A stretch of DNA of 64,000 nucleotides, from assembly GCA_964249755.1 (NCBI GenBank), contig CAXUDB010000002.1, positions 310,001-374,000 of the forward strand. The letters are read 5' to 3'. This document shows, piece by piece, positions 44,461-53,076 of this stretch (position 1 is the stretch's first letter; each line of letters begins with the position of its first letter). The translations under genes and the position numbers were made by a program. This DNA is from Ilyomonas sp964249755. GTDB lineage: Bacteria > Bacteroidota > Bacteroidia > Chitinophagales > Chitinophagaceae. Below the pieces are notes generated by a model that did not search any database, had not been told where the DNA came from, and worked only from the letters and a program-made list of their open reading frames with translations.

Positions 44461-44496
44461 TCAACGGACGATGGTCACCAGTCAACTGTCGATGAA
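44461..44496. repeat. GTCAACGG/GTCAACTG word repeat
   Basis: A short run of related words (GGTCAACGGACGATGG, CCAGTCAACTGTCGATG) with an imperfect palindrome, between the FAH and mutarotase genes. It resembles the other word repeats but is short, and could also be chance. Confidence 0.3.
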
Positions 44497-44507
44497 TAAA
44501 ATACAGC

Positions 44508-44852
44508 ATGAAACGATATTGCCTTGCCCTCGATTTGAAAGACGATGAAGCGCTCATTAAAGCATATGAACAGCATCATGCTCATGTGCCGGATGCTATC
44601 CTGGAAAGCATTAAAGATGCCGGTATCATAGCAATGAAAATCTATCGCACCGGCAACCGTATGTTCATGATCATGGAGGTAAATGATGACTTTAATTTCG
44701 ATAAGAAATCAGAAAGGGATGCTGCTAATGAAGCCGTGCAGCAATGGGAACAACTAATGTGGAACTACCAGCAGGCATTGCCCTGGGCAAAAGAAGGAGA
44801 GAAGTGGGTGCTGATGTCGCCGGTTTTTGAATGGCCAAAAGGAGATGTATGA
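44508..44852 (+). CDS. L-rhamnose/L-fucose mutarotase (RhaM family)
   Basis: A 114-residue protein, MKRYCLALDLKDDEALIKAY then EQHHAHVPDAILESI, typical of the RhaM/DUF718 family that interconverts sugar anomers. Conserved histidine and tyrosine residues of the active site are visible in YEQHHAHV and the tail has WVLMSPVFEW. It probably feeds the right anomer of L-fucose or a related 6-deoxy sugar to a dehydrogenase. It overlaps the SDR start by 4 bp (ATGA). Confidence 0.9.
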   Translation: MKRYCLALDLKDDEALIKAYEQHHAHVPDAILESIKDAGIIAMKIYRTGNRMFMIMEVNDDFNFDKKSERDAANEAVQQWEQLMWNYQQALPWAKEGEKWVLMSPVFEWPKGDV

Positions 44853-45631
44853 ACCTGAATTTAGAGAACAAAGTCTATATCGTTACCGGCGGCGCCAGCG
44901 GCATTGGCGAAGCCATTTGTCGCCTCATTGCAGACGAAGGTGGAATTGTTGTAATTGCTGACCGGAGCGAAGAGAAAAGCATCGCTTTAGCGAATGAAAT
45001 TAACAGCCTTCAGCAACAGGCGTTTGCGGTGCAGGTAGAACTAACGAATGAAGACAGTTGCCAACATTTAATTAATGCGGTAGCAGAAAAATATCATCGC
45101 ATAGATGGTTTGGTAAACAATGCCGGAACCAACAACAGCATCGGGCTGGAAACCGGCACGGTAAGTGGTTTTCAGCAATCCTTGCAAATCAATTTATTGC
45201 ATTATTATACGATGGCTCATTATGCTTTGCCCCATTTAAAACAAACCAGAGGTGTAATTGTCAATACCGGTTCTAAAGTGTCTGTTACAGGGCAGGGCGG
45301 CACCTCTGGCTATGCTGCCGGAAAAGGTGGTGTGAACGCGTTGACGAGGGAATGGGCGGTAGAGTTGCTGCCTTACCATATTCGCGTGAATGCCGTGCTG
45401 CCGGCCGAAGTAGAAACGCCGCAATATGCGGACTGGTTGCAGCAACAGCCCGATGCGGAAGAAAGAAGAAAGCGGATTACTTCGCATATTCCATTCGGTA
45501 ACCGTTTTACTTCACCAGGTGAAATTGCTACTACCATCGTGTTTTTGTTAAGCGACCGTTCCTCTCACACCACAGGACAGATCCTTTTTGTAGATGGTGG
45601 TTATACGCATTTAGACCGGATGCTTTCATAA
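44849..45631 (+). CDS. Short-chain dehydrogenase of the deoxy-sugar cluster
   Basis: A 260-residue SDR from ATG at 44849 (MNLNLENKVYIVTGGASGIG), preceded by AGGAG. The start overlaps the mutarotase stop by 4 bp. TGGASGIGEAI binds the nucleotide; NNAG and YAAGK (YxxxK) with S at VNTGSKVSV complete the catalytic set. Two SDR steps exist in the oxidative fucose route: L-fucose dehydrogenase and 2-keto-3-deoxy-L-fuconate dehydrogenase. It may be either. The ADH at 51078 could do the other. Confidence 0.88.
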   Translation: MNLNLENKVYIVTGGASGIGEAICRLIADEGGIVVIADRSEEKSIALANEINSLQQQAFAVQVELTNEDSCQHLINAVAEKYHRIDGLVNNAGTNNSIGLETGTVSGFQQSLQINLLHYYTMAHYALPHLKQTRGVIVNTGSKVSVTGQGGTSGYAAGKGGVNALTREWAVELLPYHIRVNAVLPAEVETPQYADWLQQQPDAEERRKRITSHIPFGNRFTSPGEIATTIVFLLSDRSSHTTGQILFVDGGYTHLDRMLS

Positions 45632-45801
45632 ACATAGCCTATATCTTATTTTACGATGTTGCCAGTGGAACTTATCAAAGACATGGATGTCTTGCACCGG
45701 AACTAATTTTATTAGCTCCTGTTCTTTCAAAAGAAAAGCCGTTTTCATTCCCATTAAAACAGTAAACGAGTCTTATATTCACATCCTGCAAACCAAACCT
45801 T

Positions 45802-46122
45802 ATGCTTGATAGAATTGAGGAAATTCAATCTTTCCTATCCCATCGCGATTACTCCCTTGCCCGTCGGAGAATGCTCGACTTAAGCTTAGACGCCGATAAC
45901 AGAGATTTGCTGAAAGAGGCGATCCGTTGGAGCCAGACTTATAACGCGGCTTTGCAGGGTGGCAATAGTACGAATGAAGAAGCACCTGTCTCGTTCCTTA
46001 CAGAAGCAGAAGCTTTGCTGGCGCGTTTAAAGAGTTACCAGCAGGATACCAACAGGACTGCAGAACCTTTGCTTATTGCTAAGAACATCAGTAAAAAATA
46101 TGCAAGAGGAAATTTAGTTTAA
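45802..46122 (+). CDS. N-terminal part of an ABC ATPase, split by a frame change
   Basis: 106 residues. The first ~90 (MLDRIEEIQSFLSHRDYSLA, then RRRMLDLSLDADNRDLLKEA) form a helical domain unlike an ABC fold. The last residues, EPLLIAKNISKKYARGNLV, are the start of an ABC ATPase (the first beta strand). The frame ends in TAA at 46120-46122, but reading continues in the -1 frame as SLKPMSLQV, so the next gene is its continuation. Reading through the A AAT TTA site at 46110-46116 would give a single 383-residue protein. Confidence 0.8.
   Translation: MLDRIEEIQSFLSHRDYSLARRRMLDLSLDADNRDLLKEAIRWSQTYNAALQGGNSTNEEAPVSFLTEAEALLARLKSYQQDTNRTAEPLLIAKNISKKYARGNLV
46110..46116 (+). other. Slippery heptamer A AAT TTA at the frame change
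   Basis: In the frame of the upstream part the codons are GGA AAT TTA; with the preceding A this is a classical X XXY YYZ heptamer. A -1 slip here leads directly into the ABC ATPase frame (…GNL SLKPMSLQV…), two codons before the TAA. A single lost T in the TTT run (TTTT to TTT) would equally explain the break, so programmed slippage, mutation and sequencing error are all open. Confidence 0.6.
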
Positions 46123-46127
46123 AGCCA

Positions 46128-46952
46128 ATGAGCCTGCAAGTGACAACCGGCAGCATAGGCGGCGTGGTAGGAGAGAACAGCAACGGCAAAACAACGCTGC
46201 TGCGGTGCCTGGCACGACAACTGTCGCACGATGGGGGCACTCTTGAATACAGGCAATTGCAGCAGCCCTACGACTACCGCATCAAAAACCATGTTGCCTT
46301 CATCCCGCAACGCATTCCGCGCTGGTATGGATTACTTAAAGACAACCTTCATTTCTCCGCTGCTTTGTCTGGCGTTTATGGTGAGGAAAACAATACTATG
46401 GTTGCCTTCATGCTCGAACGGTTAAACCTATCGCAGTATGCACATCTTACCTGGAACCAGATCAGCAGCGGCTACCGAACGCGTTTTGAAATTGCACGTG
46501 TGCTACTGCAAATGCCGAGCTTATTAATACTTGATGAGCCACTTGCTAACTTAGACATCAACGCACAGCAAACTTTGCTGACTGACCTGAGATATCTTGC
46601 CAAGTCGAGCCGTCACCCAATGGGCATTTTGCTTAGTTCACAGCAACTGCATGAAGTAGAGAAAATTGCCGACATCGTTTACTTTATTAAGATGGGCAGC
46701 CCTGTTTACAACACAGGTGATGCCGCCGCTTTACCGGATACCTGTGTGGTAGAAATTGAAACAACCGCAGGGAGAGAAGCGATACAAAATGTGTTTGTCC
46801 ACAGTGAAGTAAGCATTCATTTTAACGGCAGTTATTATACCCTTACTTCTTTCCGGTTGTTGCCGGCAAACATTGTAACCACATTGCTGCAAAACGGCAT
46901 AACGGTTAGCTATTTTAGAGACATCACACATTCTACCAAACGCTTCTTTTAA
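46128..46952 (+). CDS. ABC transporter ATPase, main part
   Basis: 274 residues from ATG at 46128. Walker A GENSNGKTT, Q-loop in FIPQRIPRWYG, signature-like ISSGYRTRFEIAR (SSGYR in place of LSGGQ), Walker B LLILDEPLANLDINAQQ and the H-loop in SSQQLHEVEKI. The family is that of exporters with an adjacent membrane protein. An internal start at 46128 would lose the first two beta strands, so the fused form is the plausible active protein. 44 bp before the multi-pass membrane gene. Confidence 0.88.
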   Translation: MSLQVTTGSIGGVVGENSNGKTTLLRCLARQLSHDGGTLEYRQLQQPYDYRIKNHVAFIPQRIPRWYGLLKDNLHFSAALSGVYGEENNTMVAFMLERLNLSQYAHLTWNQISSGYRTRFEIARVLLQMPSLLILDEPLANLDINAQQTLLTDLRYLAKSSRHPMGILLSSQQLHEVEKIADIVYFIKMGSPVYNTGDAAALPDTCVVEIETTAGREAIQNVFVHSEVSIHFNGSYYTLTSFRLLPANIVTTLLQNGITVSYFRDITHSTKRFF

Positions 46953-46996
46953 ACCATTGTCATAACCACAAGGCTTTACCATCAAAACTAACTTCG

Positions 46997-48541
46997 ATGC
47001 GCAATAAAAGACCGCTAACGCCGGGCTTTCTTAACCGGATAGACAAATACCTGCTTACCCACAAACCTGAAGTGTGGAGTGCGCGCACGCACCTGGTGGT
47101 GTACTATGGAGTATTGTTCATTGCGGTTTTAACTGCTTTGTCGTTTGCCATTCCCGACGATCCACGCAGCTCTTCACCAATGTTTTATTGGATTGGATTC
47201 GTAGTTATCATCTCTATCATCGCCCTTACGCTGTGGCTCATTTACCTGCTGCGTTTTAATGTGTTCAAACGATTTGGAAACATCGCACCGCTGAGCCGCC
47301 TCACCACTTTTGTTTTATACTTTATTTCCATTGTTATCATCGTTGTGTTTCCCTTGGTTATGCCGTTAGTCGAAAGCTTTCGCGCCAACAAAGCTTATGG
47401 CGATAATGAAGTGACGAACGACATCAACAACATTAATATAAAGATCTGCCAGTTAGAATATGATTCTCTGCCGCATACTTTAAAGATGGATACCCTACTG
47501 GTGGTGGACACGTTACAGCAATATCGCACCATGCCACAAGAGGAAGAGGAAGTAACAACAGACACCACCGCCCTGCCCCTTTCTGCCTACAACAACCATA
47601 GCTACCGTTTGGTAGATACGGCTTCTCTTCACAATACGCTAAACGGCGCTGACAGCAGCTTGAAGCTGAACGACTCAATGTATGTGTTACTCAATAGCCG
47701 AAATTACATTTTCATTAGTTCTTATAACAACCGGTTGAGAGATTCGGCAATAGCTTCTTACTCCAACTTCGATTTGTATAACCTTATCATCCGTAACTAT
47801 AAAGCGCCTGCCGATCGGCGTACAATAAGAAGCGAGTTGTATGCCCTGCTGAATAAATACAAGCTGGAAGAGGAAACCTCTTATCGTTATCAATTTGGCT
47901 ATTCAGATGAAAACGAAGACCGCAGCTATTACGAGAAGATTATGAAGAAGTATGAAGTGAATCAAATTAACCGCAATATTAACAACGTTACCGAGCGCAA
48001 GTATCGCTGGCACGAAGACAACCGCGAGTTTGTGATCAGGTTCTGTTATTATGCTACGCTAATTGTCACGCTGCTCGTTTTCGCATTCCGGCATTCTACC
48101 AAAAAAGCATTCTTTTTATCACTTCTTGCGGCAATCATTCTTGCCATTCTTACAGCCCTGTTCCAGGCTTATTTTACAACCTCGCATTACTCTGATTACC
48201 TGTGGATGATCGGTTATACCTTATTGTTTTTTATCGTTTCGCTACTCAGTTTTAGAAGTAAAGTGAGATACACGGTTGTTGGCATTGGCATCAACCTGTT
48301 TGTGTTTGTTGTTGCCTTTCTTCTTACCTGCATTGTGAATGGTTATTATGCAATTGTCTATTACGACACAGACGATCAACCGGCAAGCTATGTAATCAAT
48401 GCCGGTAAATACATAGACTATGAAACTATGCACCGCCATATGCTGTATGCAGAAATAGGCGGTTCAATCTTGTTGTTGGTTTTGCTGGCTACTTACATTC
48501 CGCGTGTGTATCGCCAGTGGTATGCGCTGCCCGAAGAATAA
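46997..48541 (+). CDS. Multi-pass membrane protein, partner of the ABC ATPase
   Basis: A 514-residue protein with about eight TM helices: three near residues 31-52, 62-87 and 104-127, then a ~220-residue hydrophilic region (130-348, with EEEEVTTDTT and YSDENEDRSYYEKIMKKYE), then five helices near 349-367, 373-395, 402-420, 426-450 and 488-506. Probably the permease partner of the split ATPase, but the family is not one I can name. No solute-binding protein is nearby, so export or membrane remodelling is more likely than import. Confidence 0.75.
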   Translation: MRNKRPLTPGFLNRIDKYLLTHKPEVWSARTHLVVYYGVLFIAVLTALSFAIPDDPRSSSPMFYWIGFVVIISIIALTLWLIYLLRFNVFKRFGNIAPLSRLTTFVLYFISIVIIVVFPLVMPLVESFRANKAYGDNEVTNDINNINIKICQLEYDSLPHTLKMDTLLVVDTLQQYRTMPQEEEEVTTDTTALPLSAYNNHSYRLVDTASLHNTLNGADSSLKLNDSMYVLLNSRNYIFISSYNNRLRDSAIASYSNFDLYNLIIRNYKAPADRRTIRSELYALLNKYKLEEETSYRYQFGYSDENEDRSYYEKIMKKYEVNQINRNINNVTERKYRWHEDNREFVIRFCYYATLIVTLLVFAFRHSTKKAFFLSLLAAIILAILTALFQAYFTTSHYSDYLWMIGYTLLFFIVSLLSFRSKVRYTVVGIGINLFVFVVAFLLTCIVNGYYAIVYYDTDDQPASYVINAGKYIDYETMHRHMLYAEIGGSILLLVLLATYIPRVYRQWYALPEE

Positions 48542-48575
48542 GTCCGGTAATATAAAGCTGCGAAAAAATGGTGAT

Positions 48576-49940
48576 TTACTTCACGCTCAACTTTAACAAC
48601 ACCGAGCCATGCGCCGGAATATTTTGTTTATACTGCTTGCTGAATAAGCCAACATCACTTTTCTTCCACAAATCGCGAACGGTTACTTTTCCTTTTAAAT
48701 GAAGCGATGCGAAATCAACAGCCACCTCATGAGCCGCATCACCAATATTAAACAAGCCTACATACAAATCAGGGCTGTTTTCGATGTGTGAATACCAAAC
48801 CATGCTGCTGTTGTTTTTACATAACTGCTTTGGATTTTCGCCATGCTGATTCACGGCAATCACTTCCTCATTTGTAAACAATTTCTTTTCGATGTCTCGG
48901 TTCTCCGGCAGGTTGCCGCCCAGCATCAGCGGCGAGCGGTACAAGCACCAGAAATTAATGTGTGTATACAATTCATCTTCAGTAAACCGGCTGTAGCGTT
49001 CCGGTCCCACGGGTCCTCGTTTAGAGAGCTTGCCAATTTGTATCATGTCGCAGTCCGGCCAATGTCCCGCTCCTCCAACGCCTTCCCAGTTCTTCGCATA
49101 ATCAAACATCTTCAGCATCTGCTCCCAATTGTCCCAGAAGTCGTCCGCCATGCGCCACAGGTTGGCATATTGCGTTGCATGGGCAGCTTCTTTCACAGGT
49201 GTTTCGCCGGGCGACAAGCTGAGCACAATAGGGCGCCCGCAGCCGTCAATCGCTTTGCGGTAACCTTCTATTTCCTTCTCGCTATAGGGTCGCGCAATGT
49301 CATCCACTTTTATAAAATCAACCTGCCACGAAGCATATAAATTCAGGATCGAATTGAGGTATTCCTGTGCACCTTTTTTGTTCATATCCAGTCCATACAT
49401 GTGGTTCATCCAGGGGCATTGAGAAGAAGTATCAGCTATTTCATCTGCTGTAATTCCATTCGTTCCCATCACCGGGCTTTTACTCCACACCGCCTGCCGT
49501 GGAATGCCGCGCATCACGTGAATGCCGAACTTCAAACCCAGCGAATGTACATAATCGCTCAGCGGCTTAAAACCCTTACCACCAAAGGCAGAAGGGAACT
49601 TAGTAGGCTGCGGCATCAGCCTGCCAAAGCTGTCCATCGTCAGCCACGGCACATACGAGCCATCTTGCAGTTGCATTTGAAACGGGTTGCCAATGAGACT
49701 GCCCGGCGGGTTATCATACGACCATAAAAAATCTACCACAATGTATTGCCAGCCATATAGCTTTAGGTTCGTGGCAACATAGTCAGCATTTGCTTTCACT
49801 TCATCTTCATGCACGGCAGAGCCAAAGCAGTTATAACTGTTCCAGCCCATAGGCGGCGTTTGCGCCACTTGTGCCTGCAAGGCGAAGGAGAAGAAAGCAG
49901 CAAGCAAAACGGAAATCCATTGTTTATAAATCATAGCCAT
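48576..49940 (-). CDS. GH27-like alpha-galactosidase
   Basis: A 454-residue exported glycosidase from ATG at 49940 (MAMIYKQWISVLLAAFFSFALQAQ). TPPMGWNSYNCFG is the GH27 start motif; DFIKVDD carries the catalytic nucleophile and ANLWRMADDFWDNW the acid/base. A C-terminal beta domain (SSMVWYSHIENSPDLYVGLFN onward) follows. It hydrolyses terminal alpha-D-galactose, or a related sugar, in the periplasm or at the surface. The frame remains open further upstream, but without a signal peptide start. Confidence 0.92.
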   Translation of the reverse strand: MAMIYKQWISVLLAAFFSFALQAQVAQTPPMGWNSYNCFGSAVHEDEVKANADYVATNLKLYGWQYIVVDFLWSYDNPPGSLIGNPFQMQLQDGSYVPWLTMDSFGRLMPQPTKFPSAFGGKGFKPLSDYVHSLGLKFGIHVMRGIPRQAVWSKSPVMGTNGITADEIADTSSQCPWMNHMYGLDMNKKGAQEYLNSILNLYASWQVDFIKVDDIARPYSEKEIEGYRKAIDGCGRPIVLSLSPGETPVKEAAHATQYANLWRMADDFWDNWEQMLKMFDYAKNWEGVGGAGHWPDCDMIQIGKLSKRGPVGPERYSRFTEDELYTHINFWCLYRSPLMLGGNLPENRDIEKKLFTNEEVIAVNQHGENPKQLCKNNSSMVWYSHIENSPDLYVGLFNIGDAAHEVAVDFASLHLKGKVTVRDLWKKSDVGLFSKQYKQNIPAHGSVLLKLSVK

Positions 49941-50082
49941 GTTTGCAAAAAGTAAAGTGAACAAAACAATAAGTGTTAATTTTAAAATTATAAAAATAAT
50001 CTGTTGTTTTGGCTTCGCAATAAAGTTTGTGGGGTTTAAGATAAGCTGAGCTCTAAAATTAGTTTGCAATAATTCGGTTGCC

Positions 50083-50156
50083 GTCATTCCGCAATTACCC
50101 TCAGCATTGCTTATCATAGATCGCTTCTGCGAGGGGTGTGTGCGGAATCTGATGAC
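50083..50156. repeat. Imperfect REP-like palindrome 5' of the amidohydrolase
   Basis: GTCATTCCGCA (50083-50093) and TGCGGAATctgATGAC (50141-50156) form arms with a 3-nt bulge. It lies in the divergent region between the alpha-galactosidase and amidohydrolase genes and may be a degenerate relative of the element at 1885-1993. Confidence 0.4.
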
Positions 50157-50232
50157 TGTGTAAACATCAATTAATTCTCTGGTTATTGATTAGCAATAAT
50201 TATTTAGTAATTCGCTGCTTAAAATATTCACC

Positions 50233-51081
50233 ATGACGATAGATTCTCACCAGCATTTCTGGAAGTTTAATCCCATCCGCGATAGCTGGATAACGGACGA
50301 CATGAGCGCCATTCAAAAAGACTTTTTGCCCCAACACTTGCAACCCGAATTAGAAAGAGTCAATATAGACGGCTGCATTGCCGTACAAGCCGATCAGTCT
50401 GAAGAACAAAACGATTTTTTAATAGCGCTGGCAAACGAGAACGACTTCATCAAAGGCATCGTAGGATGGGTAAATTTGAGAGCCAACAATATTGAAGAAC
50501 GTCTGTCTTTTTATGCCGCTGAAAAGAAACTAAAAGGCTTCCGCCATGTGCTGCAGGGCGAAGCCAACCGGGCGCTGATGTTAACGCCACAGTTTCGAAA
50601 TGGCATCTCCAAACTAAAGAGGTTCAACTTCACATACGACATCCTCATCTTCCCCGACCAGTTGCAATACCTGCCTCAATTCTTACAACAACATCCTGAA
50701 CAAAAATTTGTCATTGATCACATGGCGAAGCCGGAAATAAAGAATAATAATATTGATGATTGGAAGAAAGAAATAAGGCTTGCTGCACGACACCCGAATG
50801 TGTGGTGCAAAGTCTCCGGTGCCGTAACGGAAGCCGACCCCAAAGCCTGGCAGCCGCAACAGCTTACGCCTTATCTCGATGTTGTTTGGGAAGCTTTCGG
50901 TGCAGAGCGGTTAATGTTTGGTTCCGATTGGCCGGTGTGCCTTGTCGCTTCTTCTTATGGGCAATGGATGTCTGTTTTGAAAGACTATACCGCTTCTTTC
51001 TCCGAAGATGAAAAAAGGAAGTTCTGGGGCGAAACCGCAAGCTCATTTTATAATCTTACTTCTGTTAAATCAAACGTATGA
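50233..51081 (+). CDS. Amidohydrolase, probably L-fucono-lactonase
   Basis: A 282-residue TIM-barrel amidohydrolase_2 protein. IDSHQHFWKFNP, IAVQADQSEEQNDFL, GFRHVLQGEAN, FVIDHMAKPEI, VWCKVSGAVTEAD and LMFGSDWPVC are motifs of L-fuconolactonase and related lactonases. It would open the L-fuconolactone made by the dehydrogenase. ATGA overlaps the start of the zinc alcohol dehydrogenase gene, so the two are translated together. Confidence 0.88.
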   Translation: MTIDSHQHFWKFNPIRDSWITDDMSAIQKDFLPQHLQPELERVNIDGCIAVQADQSEEQNDFLIALANENDFIKGIVGWVNLRANNIEERLSFYAAEKKLKGFRHVLQGEANRALMLTPQFRNGISKLKRFNFTYDILIFPDQLQYLPQFLQQHPEQKFVIDHMAKPEIKNNNIDDWKKEIRLAARHPNVWCKVSGAVTEADPKAWQPQQLTPYLDVVWEAFGAERLMFGSDWPVCLVASSYGQWMSVLKDYTASFSEDEKRKFWGETASSFYNLTSVKSNV

Positions 51082-52091
51082 AAACACTCATCTGCACCAC
51101 ACCCGGCTCGTTCGAATATAGAAAGGGAGAGAAGCCACTTCTGCAAAAGAACAGTGCCATCATCCGCATCAAAAATGTCGGCATTTGCGGCACCGATTTA
51201 CATGCATTTGAAGGCACACAGCCTTTTTTCACCTATCCGCGCATCCTCGGTCACGAACTGTCGGGCGAACTGGTGGAAGCCGATGGGGCAAGCGATTTTC
51301 AGCCCGGCGAAAGCGTTTCTTTTATCCCTTATTTCAATTGCGGGCATTGCATAGCCTGCCGCAGCGGCAAGCCCAACTGCTGCACCAGCCTCAACGTGTT
51401 TGGTGTACATATAGATGGCGGAATGTCCGAATACATACAAGTGCCTTCCAATAAATTATTGCACGGCGAAAACTTGGCGTATGAAGAACTAGCGCTGGTA
51501 GAACCGCTCGCCATCGGCGCCCATGCCGTGCGCAGAGCAGCAATAGAAGAGAATGAGTTTGTCGTTATCATCGGTGCTGGTCCCATTGGCTTGGCCACCA
51601 CCGTCTTTGCCCGCATTTCCGGTGGCAATGTCATCATCATAGATGTAAATGAAAACCGCCTGCGCTTTTGTCAGGAACATTTGCAAATACAACACATCAT
51701 CAACGCCTCCAGTGAAGATGCGGTTGGACGTGTAAAAGAAATTACTAACGGCGACTTTGCCACTGTCGTGATAGATGCCACCGGCAGCCTCAAAGCCATC
51801 AACGGTGGACTTTCTTATCTGGCGCATGGCGGCAGGTATGTATTGGTAGGTTTGCAGAAAGAAAACTTCAGTTTCAGCCACCCCGAATTTCACAAACGCG
51901 AAGCGACGCTGATGAGCAGCCGCAACGCACTGCGCGCTGATTTTGAAAGCGTGATTGCTTGTATAAAAAATGGTGTTGTTAATCCGCAATCTTTCATCAC
52001 GCACCGCGCTGCTTTTGAGGAAGTAAAAAATCAGTTTGCGGATTGGCTTAATCCGGCGAATGGTGTGATAAAGGTGATGGTGAGTGTGTGA
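51078..52091 (+). CDS. Zinc-dependent alcohol dehydrogenase
   Basis: A 337-residue medium-chain dehydrogenase: CGICGTDLHAFEG and GHELSGELVEAD (catalytic zinc), NCGHCIACRSGKPNCC (structural zinc, four cysteines), then VVIIGAGPIGLATTVFA (nucleotide binding). Coupled to the lactonase, it is probably an L-fucose/L-galactose-type sugar dehydrogenase or a sugar-acid dehydrogenase of the same route. A degenerate copy of its 3' end appears at 54258-54340. Confidence 0.9.
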   Translation: MKTLICTTPGSFEYRKGEKPLLQKNSAIIRIKNVGICGTDLHAFEGTQPFFTYPRILGHELSGELVEADGASDFQPGESVSFIPYFNCGHCIACRSGKPNCCTSLNVFGVHIDGGMSEYIQVPSNKLLHGENLAYEELALVEPLAIGAHAVRRAAIEENEFVVIIGAGPIGLATTVFARISGGNVIIIDVNENRLRFCQEHLQIQHIINASSEDAVGRVKEITNGDFATVVIDATGSLKAINGGLSYLAHGGRYVLVGLQKENFSFSHPEFHKREATLMSSRNALRADFESVIACIKNGVVNPQSFITHRAAFEEVKNQFADWLNPANGVIKVMVSV

Positions 52092-52167
52092 TGAAGTGAC
52101 TGACACAAAGTTTTCATCTATTATCGTCACTAATATTTGTTGGCAGCCTGTACTTCTATTTTATTTA

Positions 52168-53076
52168 TCAATTAAAAGCCGCTCTGAATTCCAGAGGCGA
52201 CAGCTTGGTTTTTGTTTTAAAAAGCTTACTGAACGATTGCAAATGTTCAAACCCCAGCGCGTAGGCGATTTCGCTGACCGTCAGGGTAGTGGTCGATAAT
52301 TTTTCTTTGGCTTTTTCGATCAGTTTATCATGAATGTGCTGTTGCGTATTTTGTCCGGTTAATGTTCGCAACAAACTGCTCAGGTACTTTGGCGAAAGGT
52401 GCAGTTCTTCCGCAATATATTGAACCGTGGGCAATCCTCTGTTTGCCAGTTCATCACCGGTAAAAGAATCATCAAGCAAAGTCTCCAAACGCGCGAGTAT
52501 CTCGTGGTTTGCTTTTTCCCGCGTAATGAACTGGCGATGGTAAAACCGGTCTGCATAAGTCAGCAAACTTTCAATTTGCGAGATAATGATAGGCTTACTG
52601 AACTTGTCTATGTTCGAATCGCATTCCCGGTTAATGTTACTAATAAGGGTATTGATGATTTCCTCTTCTTTGGCAGAAAGAAATAAAGCTTCATGAAATG
52701 AATAATCCCAAAAGTCATAGTTCTTTATTGTTTTGGCTAATGAGGTATTCCATATAAAATCGGGGTGGATGTAAATCACCCATCCCGATTTTTTTACTGC
52801 TTCGTCTTTGTTGTCAACCGCGATGCTGAATACCTGGTTGGGCGACATAAAAGACAAAATGCCTTCATTAAAATCAAAAGGTTGTTGCCCATATTTCATT
52901 TTGAAATTGTGCATTCTTTTTACGGCGATTGAATAAAAATCCAGTGCCAGCGTCATCGGCTCTTCGTTATCCAGATGCGGAACGGTTGCAACATCTACTA
53001 CACTGATCAGCGGGTGCTGCGGAGGCGGCAAGTTCCTGAACTGGTGAAACTCGCTTATCGTTTTAAACTGCTTCAT
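52168..53076 (-). CDS. AraC-family regulator next to a quinone oxidoreductase
   Basis: A 302-residue regulator. The N-terminal part (FNEGILSFMSPNQVFSIAVD) resembles a cupin sensing domain and the C-terminus has the two helix-turn-helix motifs (VQYIAEELHLSPKYLSSLLR, then VSEIAYALGFEHLQSFSKLF). It is the second gene after the oxidoreductase, with a 4-bp overlap (ATGA). It probably controls that gene in response to an electrophile or a similar signal. Confidence 0.9.
   Translation of the reverse strand: MKQFKTISEFHQFRNLPPPQHPLISVVDVATVPHLDNEEPMTLALDFYSIAVKRMHNFKMKYGQQPFDFNEGILSFMSPNQVFSIAVDNKDEAVKKSGWVIYIHPDFIWNTSLAKTIKNYDFWDYSFHEALFLSAKEEEIINTLISNINRECDSNIDKFSKPIIISQIESLLTYADRFYHRQFITREKANHEILARLETLLDDSFTGDELANRGLPTVQYIAEELHLSPKYLSSLLRTLTGQNTQQHIHDKLIEKAKEKLSTTTLTVSEIAYALGFEHLQSFSKLFKTKTKLSPLEFRAAFN

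Noticed and set aside
44461..44496. Attachment site or operator between FAH and mutarotase genes
   Set aside because: Short, imperfect words similar to other repeats here; no integrase or duplicated end.
48843..49340. A 165-codon plus-strand frame inside the alpha-galactosidase gene
   Set aside because: Antisense to a clearly conserved GH27 catalytic domain; no recognisable motif.
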